Assembly (NCBI RefSeq): GCF_002368295.1
Contig: NZ_AP018248.1
Coordinates: forward strand, 775,101 to 839,100
Direction: 5' to 3'
DNA length: 64,000 nt
Source: Tolypothrix tenuis PCC 7101
GTDB lineage: Bacteria; Cyanobacteriota; Cyanobacteriia; Cyanobacteriales; Nostocaceae
Part shown: positions 45,078 through 54,866 of the stretch, one piece after another
How positions within the stretch are numbered: the stretch's first letter is position 1
How the letters are laid out: each line of letters begins with the position of its first letter
Position numbers and translations under genes: made by a program
Notes under the pieces: generated by a model
Database searches by the model: none
What the model saw: the letters and a program-made list of their open reading frames with translations, nothing else
Told to the model about the DNA's origin: nothing

Positions 45078-45539
45078 AAATGGGTAATTGGTAATTGGTA
45101 AACCTCAGAGTGTGGAAAATATCGAAGAGGTAAAATATCAAATTATTTAAAAAATTAAAAAACTGCCAGATTTACTGAACATCTTAGATAAATAAAGTAT
45201 TTTAAATTACGTTATTTACTTATTTGAAAGTCTAAAAACCTCATGTTATACTTCATCGATTATGGTGAGAATTATACTATTTGACTTTCCGGGTGCAATA
45301 AATGTATTATGCAAAATTCTACAAAACCAAACTTGCACAATCGAAAATTACCATTCACAATGAGAATAAAAGTGATTGCTTGCTAGTTATTAAGTATCAT
45401 TTATTACAAAATATTCTAATTGAATGACATAGGTAAGACCTGTGCTAATTTTTATCTACAATACCAGCAAGGAATTCTTGCCCAATAAATCCAGTGTTAA
45501 AGTTAGGCACTTTTTAACTTAATTACTCAAAATTAATTA
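45078..45539. other. Intergenic region, no gene seen
   Basis: Very AT-rich, starting with a short (AATTGGT) repeat (45083-45100). Probably the promoter zone of scpA. No RNA or hairpin was recognised. Confidence 0.5.
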
Positions 45540-46370
45540 ATGGATGCGTCCGAGCTATTAGAAACAATTACACTTCTGATCAAGCAAGCTGAACAAGGAG
45601 AAATTGACCCTTGGGATGTTCAGGTAATTGAGGTAATTGACCGTTATTTAGAACTAATGGCACCGCAGGCCACAGCTAGAGGCTATGAAGCCGATTTATC
45701 TCAATCTGGACAAGCTTTTTTATCAGCATCAATGTTGGTGTTATTCAAAGCCAATACCTTGATGCAATTACAGTCAGCCGCAGATGAACAAGAACTGATA
45801 CTTGATGACGCACTGCTAGAAACCGAAAATGGGCTATTACACCCCGTTAATCGTCTGCCTTTAGAGCATCATTTGCGTCGTCGTCCAGCCGCAATGCCAC
45901 CGCCTAAACGTCGGGTAACTCTGCAAGAGTTAATTGACCAATTGCAGATCATGGCGAACCAGCTCAAACTTGTTCAAAAAACTAACAAACCAGTCCGTCC
46001 TCGCCGTCAGCCGACTGTGCAAAGTATGCGAGCTGCGCTAGAACTGGCACACCAAGAAAACTTGACGGAAGTAGCTGGAGAACTAGAGCAAGTATTACAG
46101 CTGTCGGCACAAAAATTACATTTGGAACAAAATTATTTGAATTTGGAACAGCTTGTGGAGTTATGGGTCGAGAGTAAACAGCCATACGAAAATGGCTCTG
46201 CTCATACATCACCACATAGCCACTTAGTTAGCGTATTCTGGGCACTGCTACTGCTATCAGCTCAATCCAAAGTAGAGCTATTGCAAGAGGAGTTTTACCA
46301 AGAAATTAAAATTCGGTTACTGATAGATTCAGCGAACACTCACAAACCTGTGGAGCAGCCTATGAATTGA
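45540..46370 (+). CDS. scpA: Segregation and condensation protein A
   Basis: 276 residues. The kleisin N-terminal region (LLETITLLIKQAEQGEIDPWDVQVIEVIDRYLELM) and the hydrophobic helix SASMLVLFKANTLMQL are typical of ScpA; the C-terminal winged-helix (LVSVFWALLLLSAQSKVELLQEEFYQEIKIRLL) is present. ScpA bridges the SMC heads with ScpB in the condensin that organises chromosomes. scpB is not adjacent, as often in cyanobacteria. Confidence 0.93.
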   Translation: MDASELLETITLLIKQAEQGEIDPWDVQVIEVIDRYLELMAPQATARGYEADLSQSGQAFLSASMLVLFKANTLMQLQSAADEQELILDDALLETENGLLHPVNRLPLEHHLRRRPAAMPPPKRRVTLQELIDQLQIMANQLKLVQKTNKPVRPRRQPTVQSMRAALELAHQENLTEVAGELEQVLQLSAQKLHLEQNYLNLEQLVELWVESKQPYENGSAHTSPHSHLVSVFWALLLLSAQSKVELLQEEFYQEIKIRLLIDSANTHKPVEQPMN

Positions 46371-46596
46371 GAAATATCTATCAACTTATTTAGATAATTT
46401 ATAGACTACGGTGCCATCAAACCCAAAGTCTAGGTAAATTTAAAAAGTAAGCCATTGCTCGTTAAATGACGATGCCGATAGATGCAAAAATCAGCAAATT
46501 CCCCTAATCTGTGCTATCAGGGATGAATAAAAAGAATAAACCAATGAAGTATAACTTGTTGAAAGTAAACTGGCTTGTGGTTGAGGAATAATCTTT

Positions 46597-47763
46597 ATGA
46601 AGGCGATGATTCTTGCAGCGGGTAAAGGTACTCGAGTCCGTCCGATTACCTATACAATCCCCAAACCGATGATTCCTATACTGCAAAAACCAGTAATGGA
46701 ATTTTTACTTGAACTGTTGCGTCAGCATGGCTTTGACCAAATTATGGTCAATGTGAGCCATTTAGCAGAGGAAATTGAAAACTATTTCCGTGATGGTCAG
46801 AGGTTTGGTGTACAAATTGCCTATTCCTTTGAAGGGCAAATTGTGGACGGTACACTGGTGGGGGAAGCAGTCGGATCTGCTGGCGGGATGCGGCGTATCC
46901 AAGACTTTTCGCCGTTTTTCGATGATACCTTTGTGGTATTATGCGGTGACGCGTTGATTGACTTGGATTTAACAGAAGCAGTCAAGTGGCATCGAGCTAA
47001 AGGGTCGATCGCGACAATTATTACGAAATCTGTTCCCAAGGAAGAGGTTTCTAGCTATGGTGTAGTCGTGACTGATGACGACGGGCGTGTGAAAGCTTTC
47101 CAAGAAAAACCCTCAACCGAAGAAGCCCTCAGTACCAACATCAACACCGGGATTTACATCTTTGAGCCGGAAGTATTTAAATATATTCCCTCTGGCATTG
47201 AATACGACATTGGTAGTCAACTATTCCCCAAACTCGTAGAAATTGGCGCGCCTTTCCATGCGATCGCAATGGATTTTGAATGGGTAGATATTGGTAAAGT
47301 ACCAGACTACTGGCGGGCAATTCGTGGTGTACTGCTAGGCGAAATCAAAAACGTGCAAATTCCTGGACATGAAGTTGCACCTGGAATTTATACTGGCTTA
47401 AACGTCGCCGTCAATTGGGACAAAGTTGATATTACAGGCCCAGTTTACATTGGTGGCATGACCAGAATTGAAGACGGCGCTAAAATCGTCGGCCCGGCGA
47501 TGATTGGCCCCAATTGCTGGATTTGTAGCGGGGCGACAGTAGAAAACAGCGTGATTTTTGAATGGTCGCGCCTCGGCCCAGAAGTTCGCCTCATCGATAA
47601 ATTAGTATTTGGGCGTTACTGCGTCGATAAAACTGGAGCCACCATTGATGTCCAAGCAGCAGCCTTAGACTGGCTGATCACTGATGCGCGTCAATCTCCA
47701 CCATCTCATACTCCAGTAGAAAGACAAGCGATCGCAGAATTGCTGAATACGACTGCTATTTAG
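46597..47763 (+). CDS. Sugar-phosphate nucleotidyltransferase with left-handed beta-helix domain
   Basis: 388 residues. The N-terminal nucleotidyltransferase signature MILAAGKGTRVRPITYTIPKPMIPI and the GDALIDLDL metal-binding region are followed by FEWVDIGKVPDYW. The C-terminal 100 residues are a hexapeptide-type helix (ITGPVYIGG, AKIVGPAMIGPNCWI). Such proteins make NDP-sugars, most often GDP-mannose in this cyanobacterial group, but the nucleotide and sugar are not proven. Feeds cell-surface polysaccharide or glycolipid synthesis. Confidence 0.9.
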   Translation: MKAMILAAGKGTRVRPITYTIPKPMIPILQKPVMEFLLELLRQHGFDQIMVNVSHLAEEIENYFRDGQRFGVQIAYSFEGQIVDGTLVGEAVGSAGGMRRIQDFSPFFDDTFVVLCGDALIDLDLTEAVKWHRAKGSIATIITKSVPKEEVSSYGVVVTDDDGRVKAFQEKPSTEEALSTNINTGIYIFEPEVFKYIPSGIEYDIGSQLFPKLVEIGAPFHAIAMDFEWVDIGKVPDYWRAIRGVLLGEIKNVQIPGHEVAPGIYTGLNVAVNWDKVDITGPVYIGGMTRIEDGAKIVGPAMIGPNCWICSGATVENSVIFEWSRLGPEVRLIDKLVFGRYCVDKTGATIDVQAAALDWLITDARQSPPSHTPVERQAIAELLNTTAI

Positions 47764-47871
47764 GGCATGGGGCATTGGTAATGGGTAATGGGTAACGGGT
47801 AATTGGTAATTGGATTTTCTGCTTGTCCCCAGTACCCAGTACCCAGTCCCCAATCCCCAGTCCCCCAACCC
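47764..47871. repeat. Heptameric tandem repeats between convergent genes
   Basis: (ATGGGTA/ATTGGTA)n then (CCCAGTA/CCCCAGT)n. The sequence is largely low complexity with no separate gene. Confidence 0.8.
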
Positions 47872-49890
47872 CTAACTATTCAAATACGTGTATCTTCTCA
47901 GACTTTGCTCGTAAGTTTGTAGGAGCCGCTGAGATTCTGCTAGGGTGATGCGCTTTTCCTCCAGGGCTTTTTCACAACGCTGACGGATGTTTTCTACCAT
48001 GTCTTCAGAATCGTACTGCACGTAGCTGACTACTTCGCTCATGGTATCGCCTTTGACGACATGTTCAATTTGGTAACCTTTGGGGGTCAATTGAATGTGA
48101 ACTGCGTTAGTGTCGCCAAATAGGTTGTGTAAATTACCCATGATTTCTTGGTAGGCTCCACTGAGGAACATTCCCAAATAATAGGGTTCGCCTGGTTTAA
48201 AGGTGTGTAGTTCTAAAACAGATTTGACATCACGCAAATCAATAAAGCGGTCAATTTTGCCATCACTATCGCAGGTGAGGTCTGCCAAAATTCCTCGGCG
48301 AATTGGTTCTTCGTCTAAACGGTGGATGGGCATAATCGGGAATAATTGATCAATCGCCCAGCAATCTGGTGCTGATTGAAACACCGATAAATTAGCGTAG
48401 TAGATGGAAGCCATGATTTTTTCTAGGTCTTCCAGTTCGTCTGGTACGTATTCCTGCTGTCTAGTGATGTTTAAAATTTTCTGACAACAAGCCCAGTAGA
48501 GACGTTCAGCTTTCGCCCGTTCTCTTAAGCGTAAAATGCCCAAGTTGAAGCGGCTGATGGCTTCTTCTTTAAATTGGGCTGCGTCGTGATAAAACTCCTG
48601 ATAATTTTCTTTGTTAATCGATTGGTAGGTTTCCCAGAGGTAATTAATAATTGGCGATTCGCCTTCTTGTGGCGGTTCTGGTGTATCGAGGGGGACATCG
48701 CTGGTACTGAGAACATCAAAAATCAATACCGATTGATGGGATGCGATCGCTCTTCCACTTTCACTAATCAGTGTAGGTACGGGAATTTGCCGTTCGGCAC
48801 AGGTATCTTTTAACTCTGCCACGATGTCGTTGGCATAGTTTTGCATATTGTAGTTTTTCGAGGCGTAGAAGTTGGTTTGGGAGCCGTCATAATCTACACC
48901 CAAACCACCACCGACATCGAGATATTTCATATCAGCCCCCAGCATGGCCAACTCTACGTAGATGCGGCTGGCTTCTTGGATGGCATCTTTAATCACGTTA
49001 ATGGCTGAAATCTGCGAGCCGATATGGAAATGCATCAGCTGCAAAGAATCGAGTAGGTTAGCTTCGCGTAACTTGTCAACCGCCTCGATGACCTCAGGCA
49101 TAGTCAGGCCAAATTTGGCGCGATCGCCACTCGAGCTACCCCAGCGTCCCATACCTTGAGTACTGAGTTTAGCTCTTACTCCTAAGATGGGTTTAATACC
49201 TAACTGACGATTAGCCGCAATGACTAAATCAACTTCTTCAATTTGCTCTAAGACAATAATCGGTGTTTGTCCTAGCCGTTGAGCCAACATTGCTGTCTCG
49301 ATATATTCTTGGTCTTTGTAGCCGTTGCAAATTAATAATGCTCCTGGGGTATCCAAGATAGCCAGAGCAATCATTAATTCTGGCTTAGAGCCAGCTTCTA
49401 AACCAAATTGATGCGGCTTACCAAATCTGACCAAATCCTCAATTAAATGGCGTTGCTGGTTGCATTTAACAGGAAATACACCACGATAAACACCAGGATA
49501 GTTATAGCGAGCGATCGCCTTCGCAAAACAAGCATTTAAACGCTCAATCCGGTCTTCCAAAATGTCTGAAAAGCGAATCAACATCGGCAGACCTAAATTA
49601 CGCTGCTTCAAAGCGTTGACCAATTCAAACAAATCCAAAGAACCACCGCGATCGCCTTTCGGGGAAACAGTGACATGACCAGCCGCGTTAATCGAAAAAT
49701 AAGGTTGTCCCCAGCCTTCAATTCGATATAGCGCTTCGCTGTCCTCTATTTTCCAAGCGCGAGGCGAATCATCAGTGATAGTACTAGGCGCTAACAGCTT
49801 TTTTGGCTTATGGTTTTTCACTTCCGGTTTGTGTCCATTAGACGGCAGCTTAACTATCTCTTCAGATGTAGCAGTTGACTCAACACCCAT
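47872..49890 (-). CDS. speA: Biosynthetic arginine decarboxylase
   Basis: 672 residues, the length of the SpeA family. The PLP-binding region PVKCNQQRHLIEDL (Lys about 139), LHIGSQ near 290 and LDVGGGLGVDYDG near 325-337 are diagnostic, and ESGRAIASHQ follows. A C-terminal domain completes the fold. It converts arginine to agmatine, the entry to putrescine and spermidine. The first 40 residues are a variable Lys/Pro-rich extension. Start ATG 49890; it diverges from ndk. Confidence 0.97.
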   Translation of the reverse strand: MGVESTATSEEIVKLPSNGHKPEVKNHKPKKLLAPSTITDDSPRAWKIEDSEALYRIEGWGQPYFSINAAGHVTVSPKGDRGGSLDLFELVNALKQRNLGLPMLIRFSDILEDRIERLNACFAKAIARYNYPGVYRGVFPVKCNQQRHLIEDLVRFGKPHQFGLEAGSKPELMIALAILDTPGALLICNGYKDQEYIETAMLAQRLGQTPIIVLEQIEEVDLVIAANRQLGIKPILGVRAKLSTQGMGRWGSSSGDRAKFGLTMPEVIEAVDKLREANLLDSLQLMHFHIGSQISAINVIKDAIQEASRIYVELAMLGADMKYLDVGGGLGVDYDGSQTNFYASKNYNMQNYANDIVAELKDTCAERQIPVPTLISESGRAIASHQSVLIFDVLSTSDVPLDTPEPPQEGESPIINYLWETYQSINKENYQEFYHDAAQFKEEAISRFNLGILRLRERAKAERLYWACCQKILNITRQQEYVPDELEDLEKIMASIYYANLSVFQSAPDCWAIDQLFPIMPIHRLDEEPIRRGILADLTCDSDGKIDRFIDLRDVKSVLELHTFKPGEPYYLGMFLSGAYQEIMGNLHNLFGDTNAVHIQLTPKGYQIEHVVKGDTMSEVVSYVQYDSEDMVENIRQRCEKALEEKRITLAESQRLLQTYEQSLRRYTYLNS

Positions 49891-50142
49891 TTATTCCTGA
49901 CCTCTGTGTTTCACCCACGAATTTTCAATTTAACGCATTCATTTGCGATCGCATATGCACCCAGAGATAATTTCTGAGATAAACTCTGATTGGTCAAGAG
50001 TCGTGTGTTACTAGTCATTAATTATTTAGTCATTCGTCATTAGGGTCAAAATCCCTCAAGTATCCACAAATGACAAAGAATTAAGGACAAAGAACAAAAG
50101 ATAATTGATCTTGAAAAATTTATTAAGTTTTCGGAGATAGCT

Positions 50143-50592
50143 TTGGAACGCACATTTTTGGCAATTAAACCCGACGGCGTACAACGCGGACTAGTCAGCG
50201 AAATTATCGGTCGCTTTGAAAAAAAAGGCTTTACCCTCGTGGGTTTAAAGCTGCTTCACCCCAGTCGGGAATTAGCTGAACAACATTATGACGTTCACCG
50301 CGAAAGACCCTTCTTTGCAGGATTAGTCGAATTTATCACCTCCGGCCCTGTAGTAGCGATGGTATGGGAAGGTGAAGGTGTAATCGCCTCTGCAAGAAAG
50401 CTGATTGGTGCAACCAACCCCCTCAACGCCGAACCTGGAACCATTCGTGGCGATTTGGGGATCAACATTGGTCGCAACATCATCCACGGTTCCGATGCTC
50501 CGGAAACAGCGCAAAAAGAAGTTGCTCTGTGGTTTAAGGATGAAGAATTAGTTAACTGGAAACCAGAAGTGACTCCTTGGTTGCACGAGTAG
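50143..50592 (+). CDS. ndk: Nucleoside diphosphate kinase
   Basis: 149 residues. The start ERTFLAIKPDGVQRGLVSEIIGRFEKKGF, the catalytic histidine in NIIHGSDAPETAQKEV (about 115) and FKDEELVNW are standard. It transfers the gamma-phosphate of ATP to NDPs through a phosphohistidine. The start is TTG 50143 preceded by CGGAG, and no better ATG exists. Divergent from speA over 250 bases. Confidence 0.97.
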   Translation: MERTFLAIKPDGVQRGLVSEIIGRFEKKGFTLVGLKLLHPSRELAEQHYDVHRERPFFAGLVEFITSGPVVAMVWEGEGVIASARKLIGATNPLNAEPGTIRGDLGINIGRNIIHGSDAPETAQKEVALWFKDEELVNWKPEVTPWLHE

Positions 50593-50766
50593 GGAGTTAG
50601 GGACTGGAGACTGGGGACTGGGGATTGGGGATTGGGGATGAGGGGAAAAGGGGAAAGGGGAAAGGGGAAAAGGAAAAAAAGGGAAATTATTATTACCCAT
50701 TACCCATTACCCATTACCCATTACCCATTACCCATTACCAATGCCCCATGCCCAATGCCCCATGCC
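50593..50766. repeat. Heptameric tandem repeats between ndk and the TerC gene
   Basis: GGGGATT/GGGGACT copies, an AAAGGGG purine tract (50640-50690) and (CCCATTA)n copies to about 50745, then CCCATG units. Nearly the whole gap is short repeat, with no gene. Confidence 0.85.
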
Positions 50767-51495
50767 CTACTTCTGTACTTCCGTTTTTTCTGTCAATTCT
50801 TGGGGTACTTCTTCTATGTTTGTGCGTTTTGAAAAGCCCCAAGCTAGGATCAGACCGATCGCAGTAATCATTAACCATTCGGGTGGAACTAGGCTATCGT
50901 TGACCACCTTTAATAACAAACGCAAACCTACAAATGCCACAGTTATATAGCCTGCGTCTTCTAGGTTTTCAAATTCGTCTAGCCAACGGATAAATAATTC
51001 TGCCATGAAGCGCAGGGTAATGATCCCAATGGTTGCACCTGTGAGTACTAACCACCTTTCTTGAGAAACTGCGATCGCAGTTGTTACGCTATCTAAAGAA
51101 AATGCCAAGTCTGTAAAAGCAATTACTGGTATTGCTTGCCACAAAGATTTAAAACGCGGCCCGTGATGGTGATTTTCTTCGTCTGTTTCTTGGGACGTGA
51201 AGTGTTGGAATACTAGCCATAGTAGATAAGCCGCACCCAGAAGTTCAAATTGCCATAAATTTTGTACCCAAGTAGCTGTCAGGATTAATGTAATCCTGAG
51301 TACATAGGCAACAACCAATCCCAAGTTTAGCGCTTGTCGCTCAACCTTTTTATCTTCCAATCCTTGAGCGATCGCAGCGAGAGCGATCGCATTATCAGCA
51401 GATAGCACTGCTTCTAAAAACACCAGGATAAGCAGAACTATAGGAGCTTCAACGCTAAAGTGAAAATGAAGATAATCAAAAATTTTGTCTAGCAT
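50767..51495 (-). CDS. TerC/Alx-family integral membrane protein
   Basis: 242 residues with about seven TM helices. The family motif LEAVLSADNAIALAAIAQGL (about 27-46) and DLAFSLDSVTTAIAVS (about 129-144), with conserved Asp residues inside the membrane, mark TerC. Such proteins move Mn2+ or other metals out of the cytoplasm and aid metallation of exported proteins. The His-rich loop (ENHHHG, about 105) is a plausible metal-handling element. Confidence 0.93.
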   Translation of the reverse strand: MLDKIFDYLHFHFSVEAPIVLLILVFLEAVLSADNAIALAAIAQGLEDKKVERQALNLGLVVAYVLRITLILTATWVQNLWQFELLGAAYLLWLVFQHFTSQETDEENHHHGPRFKSLWQAIPVIAFTDLAFSLDSVTTAIAVSQERWLVLTGATIGIITLRFMAELFIRWLDEFENLEDAGYITVAFVGLRLLLKVVNDSLVPPEWLMITAIGLILAWGFSKRTNIEEVPQELTEKTEVQK

Positions 51496-51999
51496 TCCAA
51501 GTATCTCAAGCAGCGAAAATTAAAAATTAACAAGAGCAACGAATTTCATCCTCTAAAGTGCAAGCAATTGCTACTTTTATCCAGCTTAACGTGGCTGTGG
51601 TTGATTCTAAAGACTCTGGAATTGGCGCAATTACAGGGTAGTTAGAGTTTGTTGAGTGTAGCATGACACACCAGAAGTCTTAATATTCTCTTAAAAAAAC
51701 TCTCTATAAATCAAGTACGGAAATACCCAAATCAATTCCTATCTACCGATTTGTTGCAAAAAGCTAGGATCTAGGCAAAAAGTTTTGTTGAATTGACTCT
51801 TACTCGATTTCATACCAATTTCAGCTTTAAAGGCACAACATTTTTGGAACCAGACAATTAATTGATATGACAAATCACAACCCGAAAAATAATAACGCAG
51901 CCCTCAAGACGACCGAAAGGGTTGAGAAATAGCATTCTCTCTAAGATTGTGGCTAGTGGGAGGTATTACTATAAAAACAATACTTTAGGAATCTTAATA
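51496..51999. other. Divergent intergenic region
   Basis: 500 bases between divergent TerC and hydrolase genes, AT-rich and with no repeat or RNA recognised. In frame with the hydrolase an ATG-less lead segment (51922-51999) is open, but ribosome-binding signals support the later ATG. Confidence 0.5.
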
Positions 52000-52890
52000 A
52001 TGAATTTAACTACCCAACAGTTACCTTCAGCCACTTTAGAAAAATTCCTTTGGACTTGGCGGGGCTATAAAATTCAGTACACTGTTATGGGGACAGGAGA
52101 ACCCCTAGTACTAGTACATGGCTTTGGCGCTTCTATTGGACATTGGCGCAAAAATATTCCAACTTTAGCTAACGCTGGTTATCAAGTGTTCGCTGTAGAT
52201 TTGTTGGGTTTTGGTGGTTCCGAGAAAGCACCAATTGATTACAGCCTAGAAATCTGGGTAGAACTGCTCAAAGATTTTTGGTATGCACACATCAAACAAC
52301 CTGCCGTATTTATCGGTAACTCCATTGGTGCATTAATCAGCTTAATGGTACTGGCAGAACATCCAGAAATTGCTGCAGGTGGTGTTTTAATTAACTCTGC
52401 TGGTGGTTTAAGCCATCGTCCCCATGAATTGAACCCACCATTAAGGGTTGTGATGGCAGCATTTAACAGAGTAGTGCGATCGCCCCTCACAGGCAAGTTT
52501 GTCTTTAACCGCATCCGTCAAAAATCCCAAATTCGCCGCACACTTTATCAGGTTTATCGCAACCGGGAAGCTGTTACTGATGAATTAGTTGATTTACTTT
52601 ATACCCCAGCTTGTGACCCTGGCGCGCAGAAAGTTTTTGCATCAATTCTTACAGCCCCTGCTGGGCCTACTCCTGGGGAACTTTTGCCCAAGGTTGAACG
52701 TCCTTTATTAGTAATTTGGGGTGCTGACGATCCTTGGACACCAATTACGGGGGCAAAGATTTACGAAGAAGCGCGTGAGAATGGTAAAGCCATCAAAGTT
52801 ATCCCCATTCCCAACGCTGGTCATTGTCCTCATGATGAAGTTCCAGATATTGTCAATTCCCAAATTGTGGATTGGCTAGCGCAAAGGTGA
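52000..52890 (+). CDS. Alpha/beta-fold hydrolase
   Basis: 296 residues. The oxyanion segment LVHGFGASIGHWRKN (about 38-52), nucleophile elbow GNSIGALIS (Ser about 107), catalytic Asp in WGADDPWTP and His in NAGHCPHDE are all in order. The substrate (ester, epoxide or other) is not clear. Start chosen at ATG 52000 with AGGA 9-10 bases before; 26 further in-frame codons are open upstream. Confidence 0.9.
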   Translation: MNLTTQQLPSATLEKFLWTWRGYKIQYTVMGTGEPLVLVHGFGASIGHWRKNIPTLANAGYQVFAVDLLGFGGSEKAPIDYSLEIWVELLKDFWYAHIKQPAVFIGNSIGALISLMVLAEHPEIAAGGVLINSAGGLSHRPHELNPPLRVVMAAFNRVVRSPLTGKFVFNRIRQKSQIRRTLYQVYRNREAVTDELVDLLYTPACDPGAQKVFASILTAPAGPTPGELLPKVERPLLVIWGADDPWTPITGAKIYEEARENGKAIKVIPIPNAGHCPHDEVPDIVNSQIVDWLAQR

Positions 52891-53020
52891 TGATTTCGCG
52901 CATGGGCATCTTTAGATGTCTATGCGCCTTTGTGACAAGGTGCGATTAATTTGTTAGCAATCCACATCACTTCAAGAAGTCTGGAGTGTAAAGGATAAAG
53001 GATGAAACAAAATGCAAGTT

Positions 53021-53325
53021 ATACCAATTTGAAAAAAGAATGCGACAGATAGTAGGGGCAAGGCACTGCCCATTGGTGTCAACTTAAGCTAAAAGCTATA
53101 TACGGCGCGTGTTGTACAAATACCTCGCGCCCTCATCCCCTAACCCCTTCTCCCTGAGGGAGAAGGGGAATTGAATCTCTTGCTCCCCTCTCCTGCTGGG
53201 AGAGGGGCTGGGGGTGAGGGCAGAACCTTGCAACCAAGCGGGTTTAACTTGAAGTTGACACCAATAGGCAATGCCTTGCCCTCTAGAATATATTGATGTG
53301 TCGCAAATATTATTTGAATTGGTAT
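53021..53325. mobile_element. MITE-like element, copy 2
   Basis: The same element as 2176-2409. The inner inverted repeat has CAAGGCACTGCCCATTGGTG on the left and its near complement CACCAATAGGCAATGCCTTG on the right, with C-rich and G-rich central arms. The outer arms extend further in this copy: ATACCAATT at 53021 and AATTGGTAT at 53325, with GCGACA and TGTCGC inside them. The nested symmetry may mean one MITE inserted in another. The 52891-53440 gap contains no gene. Confidence 0.78.
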
Positions 53326-53440
53326 TACATCTATGACGATTCATAGTCATAGTAGAGGTAATTTCACACTTCATACCTCATACTTCATCCTTTAGCCTTC
53401 AGCCTTCATTTGACCAAATCAAATTGTGTGGTAATTGTCT

Positions 53441-54499
53441 ATGGGACTTGATGTGCAAAATGGATATCAAGGGAAGATTCCTGTCAATAAATATCCAGAT
53501 TTTTCTCAGCAAGGCTATCAAGTTATCCGAGAACTAGGACGCAATCAACAAGCAGGACGTACTACGTATTTAGCTCATGCGCTTAAAACTGAGCAAAAAA
53601 TCGTAATTAAAGAGTTCCGTTTTGCCAATGCGATTCCTGATTCGTCAGTTGTAAAAGCTTATAAAAGTGAAATTGCAATTCTGCAACAAATAAATCATGA
53701 ACGTATTCCCCACTATGTTGATTCTTTTGCAACATCAGCGGGTTTTTATATGTTGCAGGAATATAAAAATGCTCCTTCTTTAGTTTCACAATATAGCTTT
53801 CATCCAGAAGACATCAAAAAAATCGCTATCTCAGTATTAGAAATTTTGGTTGATTTACAAAAGCGAGTTTCTCCAATTATCCATCGGGATATAAAACCAG
53901 AAAATTTATTAGTTGATCAGCAATTAAATGCTTATTTAGTAGATTTTGGTTTGGCTCGCAACAAAGGGGAAAAAATGACTCTCAGCAGTTTTGCTGTTGG
54001 CACACCCGGTTTTATGCCACCAGAAGAACAATTTGGTTATCCTTTAACAGAGGCATCAGATTTATATAGTTTAGGAGCAACATTGATTTGCTTACTGACT
54101 AATACTCGTTCTGTAAATATTAGTCAGTTGATTGATGATAAATATCGCTTCAATGTGCAAAAAATACTGCCTCAAATTAACCCATGTTTTCAGCGTTGGC
54201 TAATGAAAATGGTAGAACATAAACGCCAACATCGATATGGGAATGCAGCAGTTGCTTTAGAGGCATTAAAAACAATTCCAGTATTGGGTAATGCTACAGC
54301 TTGGGAAACTTTAGCGGCTAATATCAAAACTAAAAAGAAAATTTTTGTATTGGGATTAGCAACTATTGGTACAATCGCTACTGCTGGGAAAACCTTGATG
54401 ATAGCTCAATCTGAAAATACTAATAAGCAAGTGCTAGAAGCAAGAGAATGTCACGCATTTAATGCAATTGCAAGTTGTCTCAATAAACCCAACCATTAA
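53441..54499 (+). CDS. Ser/Thr protein kinase with C-terminal TM segment
   Basis: 352 residues. The kinase domain spans about 22-280 with HRDIKPENLLV, DFGLA and GFMPPEEQ. The glycine-rich loop is degenerate (LGRNQQAGRTTYLA), while the ATP-binding lysine (KIVIKEF) is kept, so activity is likely but not certain. A TM helix (KKIFVLGLATIGTIATAG, about 302-320) anchors it with a short exterior tail containing two cysteines. Its stop codon lies inside the left 20-bp inverted repeat of the CHAT cassette, so its last codons border that element. ATG 53441 is chosen over TTG 53435. Confidence 0.9.
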   Translation: MGLDVQNGYQGKIPVNKYPDFSQQGYQVIRELGRNQQAGRTTYLAHALKTEQKIVIKEFRFANAIPDSSVVKAYKSEIAILQQINHERIPHYVDSFATSAGFYMLQEYKNAPSLVSQYSFHPEDIKKIAISVLEILVDLQKRVSPIIHRDIKPENLLVDQQLNAYLVDFGLARNKGEKMTLSSFAVGTPGFMPPEEQFGYPLTEASDLYSLGATLICLLTNTRSVNISQLIDDKYRFNVQKILPQINPCFQRWLMKMVEHKRQHRYGNAAVALEALKTIPVLGNATAWETLAANIKTKKKIFVLGLATIGTIATAGKTLMIAQSENTNKQVLEARECHAFNAIASCLNKPNH

Positions 54500-54525
54500 G
54501 AGACCATTTATAAAGTGAAACTTCT

Positions 54526-54673
54526 GTAGGGTGTGTTAGGCGCTGATTTCCAATATGATTTATCAAGAGAGAACTATCCTAGCGCCTAACGCACCATCCA
54601 CGCGGCGGTGCGTTACGGCTAAATTTCATTGTCTCTCAGCTCGAAATCATTTCATAGCCGTAACACACCCTAC
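54526..54673. repeat. Dispersed repeat with GTAGGGTGTGTTA ends, copy A
   Basis: The ends GTAGGGTGTGTTA and TAACACACCCTAC are inverted repeats. A 30-base core beginning GGTGCGTTACGGCTAAAT (54607-54636) is identical to copy B at 56580-56609. Confidence 0.85.
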
Positions 54674-54711
54674 AGATGAATAGCACTTACTTTAAGTAAA
54701 CATTGCTGCTC

Positions 54712-54744
54712 AGATCCCCGACTTTTTGAAAAAGTCGGGGATCT
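54712..54744. repeat. 33-base perfect hairpin
   Basis: Arms AGATCCCCGACTTTTT and AAAAAGTCGGGGATCT, 16 bp with a single-base loop. It is flanked by inverted CTTACTTTA/TAAAGTAAG. It looks like a REP-type interspersed element, in the leader of the CHAT gene. Confidence 0.85.
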
Positions 54745-54866
54745 AAAACCTGCTAAAGTAAGCGACATTTCACCCTACAGTATAGAATTTACTTCAGGTG
54801 AATAATACGCTGTTATAGTAAACTGCCTTTAGCAAATCAACTTGCTTGCAGTAATTTTGACAGCTT

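Noticed and set aside
53096..53374. 92-codon minus-strand frame in MITE copy 2
   Set aside because: Lies in an inverted-repeat non-coding element and is not kept in copy 1.
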